Assembly (NCBI RefSeq): GCF_014646235.1
Contig: NZ_BMNB01000012.1
Location: 124,001 to 188,000 of the forward strand
DNA: 64,000 nucleotides
Direction of reading: 5' to 3'
Source: Micromonospora sonchi
GTDB taxonomy: Bacteria; Actinomycetota; Actinomycetes; Mycobacteriales; Micromonosporaceae
Shown here: piece after piece, positions 58,773 to 64,000 of the stretch
Position numbering within the stretch: position 1 is the first letter of the stretch
Layout of the letters: every line of letters starts with the position of its first letter
Program-made: the position numbers and the translations under genes
Notes under the pieces: generated by a model
Told to the model about the DNA's origin: nothing
The model's database searches: none
The model's input: only the letters and a program-made list of their open reading frames with translations

Positions 58773-58896
58773 AAGAAGTTTCACGGACGCCGGAGATAGG
58801 CATTCTCAAATCCATCGATCGGTTGTAACGTCTGCTCCACGTTTTCCGCACGACGCGACACAACCCCCGGTCGCGTCGCAAGAAAGAGGTGGGCTC

Positions 58897-59913
58897 ATGG
58901 GACTTCGTCCCGTCCTGCTGCGCCGGCGCATGGCCGGCATCGCATCGACATCGTTGGCTCTGGCGCTCGGCGTGGCAACCGTCGGCCTGCTGCCGGCCGG
59001 CACCACGACGGCCGGCACGACGATCGCCAGCCCGGCGGCGGCCGTCGTGGGCCATGACGAGGTCTGCGAAGACGAATCGGATGCCCTGGCCAGGGTTCGC
59101 GGCGGTGAGGCCCGGCACGACCCGAACGAGCTGACCTTGGCGCAACTTCAGCAGCGGGAGGCCGAGTTCGCCGATCTGTTGCAGGAGCGGGCCAAGCGGG
59201 TCGGGCAGCGTACGCTCAGCGCCCAGGCCGCGGCGGCGTCGGTCACCATCCCGGTGGTGGTGCACGTGATCCAGCGGGACTCGACCCGGGCCGGCGGCAA
59301 CATTCCCGACTCGATGATCAACTCGCAGATCAACGTGCTGAACCAGTCATTCAGCGGGGCGACCGGCGGTGCCGCCACGGCCTTCGCGTTCCAACTCCAG
59401 CGCATCAACCGGGTCACCAACTCGGCGTGGTACCCGATTCGGCAGGGCACGACGGCCGAGCGGCAGATGAAGACCCAACTGCGCCAGGGCACGAAGGCGA
59501 CGCTCAACATCTATCTTGGCGCGCTGAGCGACAACCTGCTCGGCTGGGCGACCTTCCCGCAGACCACCCTGAACGTGATGGACGGCGTGGTGGTGCTGAG
59601 CGAGTCGCTGCCCGGGGGCACCGCCACCAACTACAACCAGGGTGACACCGGCACCCACGAGGTCGGCCACTGGCTGAACCTCTACCACACCTTCCAGGGC
59701 GGCTGCTCCGGCCAGGGCGACCAGGTCGCGGACACCCCGGCGGAGGCGTCTCCGGCCAGCGGCTGCCCGACCGGTCGGGACACCTGCTCCGCCCCGGGCC
59801 TGGACCCGATCACCAACTTCATGGACTACTCGTACGACTCCTGCATGTACCAGTTCACCCCGGGCCAGGCGACCCGGATGATCAACGCCTGGAACACGTA
59901 CCGCGCGTCGTAG
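58897..59913 (+). CDS. Secreted zinc metalloprotease, M43-like
   Basis: 338 residues. Signal peptide with basic start and hydrophobic core (MGLRPVLLRRRMAGIASTSLALALGVATVGLLPA, cleavage near 45-50). Propeptide-like helix (VRGGEARHDPNELTLAQLQQREAEFADLLQERAKR), then the catalytic domain with IPVVVHVIQRDS, zinc motif HEVGHWLNLYH (HExxHxxxxxH, about 253) and Met-turn NFMDYSYDSCMYQFTPGQATRM. This is the cytophagalysin/pappalysin-like M43 pattern. Two Cys pairs (GGCSGQGD, SGCPTGRDTCS) likely form disulfides. ATG 58897 has AGAGGTGGG. Substrate unknown. Confidence 0.93.
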   Translation: MGLRPVLLRRRMAGIASTSLALALGVATVGLLPAGTTTAGTTIASPAAAVVGHDEVCEDESDALARVRGGEARHDPNELTLAQLQQREAEFADLLQERAKRVGQRTLSAQAAAASVTIPVVVHVIQRDSTRAGGNIPDSMINSQINVLNQSFSGATGGAATAFAFQLQRINRVTNSAWYPIRQGTTAERQMKTQLRQGTKATLNIYLGALSDNLLGWATFPQTTLNVMDGVVVLSESLPGGTATNYNQGDTGTHEVGHWLNLYHTFQGGCSGQGDQVADTPAEASPASGCPTGRDTCSAPGLDPITNFMDYSYDSCMYQFTPGQATRMINAWNTYRAS

Positions 59914-59982
59914 CCCGGACCGGGTCGACGCGTAACCCGGTGCCGGTCCCGCGAGACGGGGCCGGCACCGGCGCACACTGGC

Positions 59983-60522
59983 TCAGGCGGCGCGGGCGTG
60001 TCGGCCCGCCCGGACCGGTAACGGTGCAGGCCGGACAGCGTCCGCAGCGGCGCCGGCCGGGTCGAGCCAGACCTGGACGGCCGGCCCGCCCAGCAGGTCG
60101 CCGGGCCCGACGCCGCCCTGCTCGCGACGGGCGAGCATCGCCACGTCGACCGAGAACTCGAACAGCCGCCAGTCGGCGTGCGGCGCGGCCCGTGCCGCGA
60201 GGGCCAGTCGGGCCACCGTGGCGTCGTCGGTGACCGGACGGGCCCGGCCGGCGACGTACGCCTCGTCGTCGCTCTCCTCCGGCGGAAACGAGTGCAGCGC
60301 GTAGCGACCGTCGCGCTCCAGGTCGCGCCGCTTCGGCGAGTCGATCACGAAGCAGAACAGACCATCGTCGGTGATCACCGGGGAGACCGGGTGCACCCGG
60401 GGCCCGCCGTCGGCGCGGACCGTGGCCAGGTAGCCGAAGCCGGGGCCGTACTGCTGCATGAGGAGGCGGATCCCGTCGGCGAGTCGAGGCTCGTCAGCGG
60501 CGAATTCGGACCAGGAAGCCAT
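59983..60522 (-). CDS. Pyridoxamine 5'-phosphate oxidase-fold protein
   Basis: 179 residues. Split-barrel FMN/F420 or haem-binding fold: FGYLATVRADGGPRVHPVSPVITDDGLFCFVIDSPKRRDLERDGRYALHSFPPEES, typical of the PNPOx-like family (Rv1155/HugZ-type). Catalytic residues cannot be assigned. The C-terminal region, rich in Pro/Ala/Arg, differs from classical PNPOx, so it is unlikely to be PdxH. ATG at 60522. Divergent from dcd with about 80 bp between. Confidence 0.85.
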   Translation of the reverse strand: MASWSEFAADEPRLADGIRLLMQQYGPGFGYLATVRADGGPRVHPVSPVITDDGLFCFVIDSPKRRDLERDGRYALHSFPPEESDDEAYVAGRARPVTDDATVARLALAARAAPHADWRLFEFSVDVAMLARREQGGVGPGDLLGGPAVQVWLDPAGAAADAVRPAPLPVRAGRHARAA

Positions 60523-60601
60523 GGCTACATCTTATCGAACATACGTTCGAAGCAGGTAGTCCGACACGCAGGTCACCCGTACCGGCAGCTATGGTGTGGC
60601 G

Positions 60602-61180
60602 ATGCTGCTCTCCGACCGCGACCTGGTCTCCGAGATCAAGGCGGGCGCCCTGGCGTTGGAGCCCTTCGAACCCACCCTGGTGCAGCCGTCCAGCATCGAC
60701 GTACGCCTGGACAAGCTGTTCCGGGTCTTCAACAACCATCTCTACACCCACATCGACCCGGCGACCCGGCAGGACGACCTGACCTCGCCGGTCGAGGTGC
60801 CCGACGGTGAGCCCTTCGTGCTGCACCCGGGCGAGTTCGTGCTCGCCTCCACGCTGGAGGTCATCTCCCTCGGCGACCAGCTCGCGGGCAGGCTCGAAGG
60901 CAAGTCGAGCCTCGGTCGGCTCGGTCTGCTCACCCACTCCACCGCCGGCTTCATCGACCCCGGCTTCTCCGGTCACGTCACCCTGGAGCTGTCCAACGTG
61001 GCCAACCTGCCGATCACCCTCTGGCCGGGCATGAAGATCGGCCAGCTCTGCATCTTCCGGCTCTCGTCCCCGGCCGAGCACCCGTACGGCTCGGCCGTCT
61101 ACGGCTCGCGCTACCAGGGCCAGCGCGGCCCGACGCCGAGCCGTACCTGGCAGAACTGGCGCACCTGGCCGACCCGCTGA
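60602..61180 (+). CDS. dcd: dCTP deaminase
   Basis: 192 residues. [37 protein letters not shown] starts as in the family; [47 protein letters not shown] contains the SSLGRLGLL nucleotide motif and the AGxIDPGFxG motif; [13 protein letters not shown] closes the jelly-roll. The mycobacterial homologue with this same motif pattern is bifunctional, converting dCTP to dUMP via deaminase plus dUTPase action, so the same is likely here. GTG at 60596 is an alternative start two residues earlier. Monocistronic. Confidence 0.95.
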   Translation: MLLSDRDLVSEIKAGALALEPFEPTLVQPSSIDVRLDKLFRVFNNHLYTHIDPATRQDDLTSPVEVPDGEPFVLHPGEFVLASTLEVISLGDQLAGRLEGKSSLGRLGLLTHSTAGFIDPGFSGHVTLELSNVANLPITLWPGMKIGQLCIFRLSSPAEHPYGSAVYGSRYQGQRGPTPSRTWQNWRTWPTR

Positions 61181-61295
61181 CGTCGGGAAAGAAATCGCCC
61201 GGCCCGCAGACCGCCAGGGCCCGCGCCACCGGAACAGCGGAAAGCAGGGCCCACGCCGTCGTGGGCGCGGACCCTGCCGTCGTACGCGACACCCG

Positions 61296-62336
61296 TCAAC
61301 CCGGCCGGCCGAAGCTGTGGATGGGGCTGTCGTCCATTCGCTTCATCTTCACCGGCTGGCCCGCCCGGGAGGCGTGCACCACCCAGCCGTCGCCGACGTA
61401 CATGCCCACGTGGTGCAGGTCCCGGTAGTAGAAGACGAGGTCGCCCGGGCGCAGGGCGCTCCGGCTGACCGATACGGTCACCTGGCGCTGCCGTGCCGCG
61501 TTGTGCGGCAGCGCCACCCCGCCCCGCGCCCACGCGGCCAGCGTCAGCCCGGAGCAGTCGTACGCGTTCGGCCCCTCGGCGCCCCACGAGTACGGCTTGC
61601 CGATCTGGGCGCAGGCGAAGGTGACCGCCTTCCCGGCCGGCCCGCCCGGGTATCCGGCCGGGCAGGGCGCCGGACGCAGCGGGCCGCCGCCCCCGTTTCC
61701 GTACGCCCGCAGCCGCAGCCGCTGCAACCGGTCGATCTCGGCGTCGATCTGCCGTCGCTTCTGCGCGAGTTCGGTCTCGGTGCGGGTCAACTGGGCGATG
61801 CTGCGGTCCAGCGTCCCCTTCGCGGCGGCGAGTTCGTCGCGCAGCTCGCTCGCCTGCCGTACGTCCTGCTGTTCGAAGCGGGCGTAGCGGTCGAGCAGGC
61901 CGAGGTGTTCGACCACCTCGCCCGGGGATCTGCTGCCCAACAGCGCGTTGACCGCGCGGACCGTACCGCCCTTGTAGGCCCGGGCGGCCAGCGCGCCGAC
62001 CCGGTTCATCGCCTCGTCCACCCGGGCTTGCAGCGGGGCGATCCGGGCGGCCAGGGCATCGGCCTGCCGCCGTCTGGCGGCCAGGTCCTGCCGGGTGGCG
62101 TTGTGCTGTTCGATGACGGATTCGAGCCGGTTCCAGTCCTCGTCGATCTGGCGCTCGATGTCGGCGACCGTCGGGTCGGCGTACGCCACCGTCGCGCCGC
62201 CGGTCAGGATGACGGCGGCCGCGGCCAGGGCGGCGAGTGCCGTGGTGCAGCGGTACCAGCGGGAGCGCGGCGCAGCCGTCGTCGGACCGGGCATCGCCGG
62301 CCGCTGCGACGGTGGCCGCGGGGCATGGTGTGCCAC
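61296..62336 (-). CDS. Secreted NlpC/P60 peptidoglycan endopeptidase with coiled coil
   Basis: 346 residues from GTG 62336. Signal/TM segment (about 28-50), then a coiled coil (VADIERQIDEDWNRLESVIEQHNATRQDLAARRRQADALAARIAPL and ELRDELAAAKGTLDRSIAQLTRTETELAQKRRQIDAEIDRL, about 55-205), and NlpC/P60 domain (about 235-346): GKPYSWGAEGPNAYDCSGLTLAAW with catalytic Cys, DLHHVGMYVGDGWVVHAS with catalytic His, and MDDSPIHSFGRPG. Similar to RipA/Rpf-associated Cgl hydrolases. A ydaO-type riboswitch in the 5' leader controls it. Paralogue of 62673-63680. Confidence 0.93.
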   Translation of the reverse strand: MAHHAPRPPSQRPAMPGPTTAAPRSRWYRCTTALAALAAAAVILTGGATVAYADPTVADIERQIDEDWNRLESVIEQHNATRQDLAARRRQADALAARIAPLQARVDEAMNRVGALAARAYKGGTVRAVNALLGSRSPGEVVEHLGLLDRYARFEQQDVRQASELRDELAAAKGTLDRSIAQLTRTETELAQKRRQIDAEIDRLQRLRLRAYGNGGGGPLRPAPCPAGYPGGPAGKAVTFACAQIGKPYSWGAEGPNAYDCSGLTLAAWARGGVALPHNAARQRQVTVSVSRSALRPGDLVFYYRDLHHVGMYVGDGWVVHASRAGQPVKMKRMDDSPIHSFGRPG

Positions 62337-62359
62337 CGGGCGTCGTACTCCTTCTTCCC

Positions 62360-62475
62360 ATACCGCCTACCGGGTTAGCTGACGGGTTCGGGCGGGAAGG
62401 GGACGCCCTACCGCGCGCATCGCGGACTCACCCCGGGTACCTGGTTCCCCGGCTCGCTCGGGCAGCGACTCGGCG
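62360..62475 (-). promoter_or_regulatory. ydaO/yuaA (cyclic di-AMP) riboswitch
   Basis: On the minus strand the leader has the actinobacterial ydaO pattern: GAGCCGGGGAACC, then CCCGGGGTGAGTC, then GGTAGGGCGTCCCCTTCCCGC, CGAACCCGTCAGCTAACCCG and GTAGGCGG before GAAGGAG. These match the conserved blocks I know from Streptomyces leaders upstream of NlpC/P60 and Rpf genes. A cyclic di-AMP OFF switch for the downstream hydrolase is expected. Confidence 0.92.
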
Positions 62476-62532
62476 GTGCCGGACCGTTACCGCCCCTGAT
62501 GGGCGGAGTTGCCAGCCGGCCGGCGATTGCCC

Positions 62533-62562
62533 AGCGTAGGGACGATCTGCGTCGATACGCAA
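62533..62562 (-). promoter_or_regulatory. Possible promoter of the riboswitch transcript
   Basis: Minus strand -35 TTGCGT (62557-62562), 18-bp spacer, -10 TACGCT (62533-62538). Transcription would start at about 62525, which leaves the full aptamer in the leader. Confidence 0.45.
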
Positions 62563-62604
62563 CACACCCACGCCATCACCGTCGGTGCATAAATCCGACA
62601 ACGA

Positions 62605-62639
62605 CGAAGGCCCCCGGGTTACTTGACCGGGGGCCTTCG
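62605..62639 (-). terminator. 13-bp perfect hairpin after the second NlpC/P60 gene
   Basis: CGAAGGCCCCCGG (62605-62617), nine-base loop, CCGGGGGCCTTCG (62627-62639), followed on the minus strand by TCGTTGTCGG. Lies 33 bases past the stop at 62673. Confidence 0.85.
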
Positions 62640-62672
62640 GCTGGTTCCTGCGCTACCGCTCAGCCGAGCGGG

Positions 62673-63680
62673 TCAGCCTGGTCGGCGGAAGCCGGCGACC
62701 GGCATGGTCGTGATGGGCGAGACGTTGACCGGCTTGCCGGCGCGGGGCGCGTGCACCATCTGGTTGTTGCCCAGGTAGAGCCCGACGTGACTCAGGTCGC
62801 TGCGGAAGAAGACCAGGTCGCCCGGCCGGGCGTCGGCCCGGGAGATGGCCTTGCCCTCGTTCCACTGGGCCCCCGTGAAGTGGGTCAGGTAGATGCCGGC
62901 GGCCTTGTAGGCGTACTGGGTCAGCCCGGAGCAGTCGAACGAGCCCGGCCCGGTGGCACCCCAGACGTACGGCTTACCGACCTGGGCGCAGGCCGTCCTG
63001 ATGGCGGTCCGCGCCGCCGCGCTGACCACGCCGTTGACGGTCGGGCAGTTGTTCGTCCTGACCGAGGTCTCCGGCAGCGTCTTCTCCAGCCGCTTGATCT
63101 CGGCGTCGATCTGCTTCTTCTTCGTCGCCAGCTGCTTCTCCTTGGCCTCCTGGTCGACGATCAACGCGTCCAGCTTGGCCTTCTGGCCGTCGTACTTCCT
63201 CTTGATCTTCAAGACACCCTCGAGCTGCCGGCGCTCCTCCGCCGCCAGCCGGTTGAGGAAGGCCATCTGCTCACCGAGCATGTCCGGCTTCGCGTTGAGC
63301 AGCACCGCGCCGAGATCCTGGGACGGACCGCTGATGTAGTACCGGGAGGCCATGTCGCCCACCCGGTTCATCGCCAGCTCGGTCTCCAGGGCCAGCGGCT
63401 GGATCTTCTTCTGGATGTCCTTCGACTTCTCGCGGTTGACCTTCAGCTGGGCCCGCACCTTGTTGTACTGCTCGATGGTGGGCTCCAACTGCCGCCACTG
63501 CTTGTCGATCTGCGCCTCGATCTGCTCGACCGAGGGCTCGGCGTACGCGGGAGCGGCGAGCAGGCCCGCGCCCACCGCGGTGGCGGCGACCAGGACGACC
63601 AGCCCACGGGCGGCCCTGCGCAGGCCACCTGGGCGATGGGAACGCCCGGGCACACGACGATGAAGGGGCATGGTTGCCAC
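62673..63680 (-). CDS. Secreted NlpC/P60 peptidoglycan endopeptidase with coiled coil (paralogue)
   Basis: 335 residues. GTG at 63680 follows GAGGAG by nine bases; ATG at 63671 is an alternative three codons later. Signal/TM helix (RAARGLVVLVAATAVGAGLLAAPAYA, about 20-46), coiled coil (AQIDKQWRQLEPTIEQYNKVRAQLKVNREKSKDIQKKIQPL and so on to about 215), and NlpC/P60: GKPYVWGATGPGSFDCSGLTQYAYKAAGIYL, GDLVFFRSDLSHVGLYLGNNQMVHAPRAGKPV, FRRPG. Cys, His and third His are present. Closely similar to its downstream neighbour but without a riboswitch leader. Confidence 0.93.
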   Translation of the reverse strand: MATMPLHRRVPGRSHRPGGLRRAARGLVVLVAATAVGAGLLAAPAYAEPSVEQIEAQIDKQWRQLEPTIEQYNKVRAQLKVNREKSKDIQKKIQPLALETELAMNRVGDMASRYYISGPSQDLGAVLLNAKPDMLGEQMAFLNRLAAEERRQLEGVLKIKRKYDGQKAKLDALIVDQEAKEKQLATKKKQIDAEIKRLEKTLPETSVRTNNCPTVNGVVSAAARTAIRTACAQVGKPYVWGATGPGSFDCSGLTQYAYKAAGIYLTHFTGAQWNEGKAISRADARPGDLVFFRSDLSHVGLYLGNNQMVHAPRAGKPVNVSPITTMPVAGFRRPG

Positions 63681-63765
63681 CGGCAGCGACTCCTCTGCAA
63701 CCGACCATCGGGCGTCCCGCGAGCGGTAAGGGGCGAGACAGACGACCCACGACGGTCGGTGCCCA

Positions 63766-63794
63766 ACATTAGGGAAGGCGTGGGGCGGAATCAA
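63766..63794 (-). promoter_or_regulatory. Sigma-70-like promoter upstream of the second NlpC/P60 gene
   Basis: Minus strand TTGATT (63789-63794), 17-bp spacer, TAATGT (63766-63771). Best-looking promoter in the window; the leader to GTG 63680 would be about 80 nt. Confidence 0.7.
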
Positions 63795-63892
63795 GGCGAC
63801 CAACGGCCTATTCACGTTTGCGCAACCGCTTGAATACAAAGGGTGTCGACCATTGTCGCGCCAGTTATCTGCGCCAATACGTAAACGGAGCA

Positions 63893-63918
63893 CGGCGGCG
63901 CCCGGGCAGGCGTCGCCG
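63893..63918 (-). terminator. Hairpin after the gene at the right edge
   Basis: CGGCGGCGCC (63893-63902), loop CGGGCA, GGCGTCGCCG (63909-63918), one G-U pair. It lies 22 bases past the stop at 63941 on the minus strand. Confidence 0.6.
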
Positions 63919-63940
63919 CACCCCGCGTACCGGACCTGGG

Positions 63941-64000
63941 TCAGCCGCCGATCGGCTCCTGCGTCGAAGCGGCCGGAGGCTGCTCCGGCTTGACCGAGCG
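63941..64000 (-). CDS. 3' end of a gene entering from the right (partial)
   Basis: The last 20 codons are open to the edge and end with TGA: RSVKPEQPPAASTQEPIGG. The composition (Pro/Glu/Ala tail) is that of a protein terminus, and a hairpin follows. Identity unknown. Confidence 0.4.
   Translation of the reverse strand, partial: RSVKPEQPPAASTQEPIGG

Larger units (their letters stand above)
58450..58896. other. 447-bp intergenic region with repeat elements
   Basis: Between the tRNA and the metalloprotease gene. It holds the 75-bp hairpin element copy 2 (58571-58645), an 8-bp tandem repeat (58725-58772), and before the ATG a moderately AT-rich segment (58795-58830, CATTCTCAAATCCATCGATC) that may be the promoter of the protease. 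No convincing gene. Confidence 0.6.

Overview
The window is 64 kb of very high-GC actinobacterial chromosome with dense, mostly leaderless or strong-SD genes, GTG/TTG starts, HspR-type heat-shock control and many GYP/Pro-rich membrane proteins. Gene content and the small GC-rich dispersed repeats point to the family Micromonosporaceae, most likely Micromonospora or a close relative. That placement is inferred from protein style and repeats, not from a marker-gene search.

Layout. 1-4 kb: class II fructose-bisphosphate aldolase (cut by the window edge), a 4TM membrane protein, a DUF368 polyprenyl-phosphate flippase candidate, an ArsR regulator with its own operator, and pyrE. 4-8.5 kb: an SDR oxidoreductase with three paralogous four-helix membrane proteins that carry a Cys pair in the third helix and GYP-repeat tails, plus a DUF4178-like protein. 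8.5-21 kb: the heat-shock block (clpB; dnaK-grpE-dnaJ-hspR) with HAIR operators, interrupted by a sialidase-like lipoprotein, a KhtTU-like K+/H+ antiporter pair and a small accessory islet (15.1-16.5 kb) with a hairpin element, direct repeats and an AlpA-like HTH protein. 21-26 kb: two tandem membrane-anchored GTPases and a conserved protein. 27-31 kb: E1alpha-E1beta-E2 of a 2-oxo acid dehydrogenase, translationally coupled. 31-36 kb: a 45-residue basic protein, an 841-residue repeat-rich membrane protein and an NHLRC2-like thioredoxin/NHL protein. 36-38.6 kb: pxpB-pxpC-pxpA (5-oxoprolinase). 38.7-51 kb: mixed housekeeping and signalling genes (TrhA, SixA between two DUF6458 paralogues, acyl-CoA dehydrogenase, SpoIIE phosphatase, RlpA-like protein, PRTase, LLM oxidoreductase, MFS, CutA, FMN reductase, ECF sigma plus membrane partner, LtrA).

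52.4-58.5 kb is the most accessory-looking stretch: PP2C phosphatase and GntR regulator sharing an ATGA overlap, multiple TTGTCC operators, a small gene whose 3' part collides with merR, a MerR-controlled imine-reductase-like enzyme, a methyltransferase divergent from an HxlR-family pseudogene with a frameshift and a nonsense codon, a GNAT, and the last ~50 codons of a tyrosine integrase next to tRNA-Gly(CCC). 58.5-64 kb: an M43-type secreted metalloprotease, a pyridoxamine-oxidase-fold protein, dcd, and two secreted NlpC/P60 hydrolases, one under a ydaO-type cyclic di-AMP riboswitch.

Themes that tie the genes together: HspR (16.6 kb) with HAIR sites in front of dnaK and clpB; cyclic di-AMP, read both by the riboswitch and possibly by the KhtT-like RCK_C protein; and three classes of small repeats that occur more than once in the window (a GGGCCC double repeat in three copies, a 75-bp hairpin in two copies, and a 41-43 bp direct-repeat triplet). 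No complete mobile element, CRISPR array or biosynthetic gene cluster is present.
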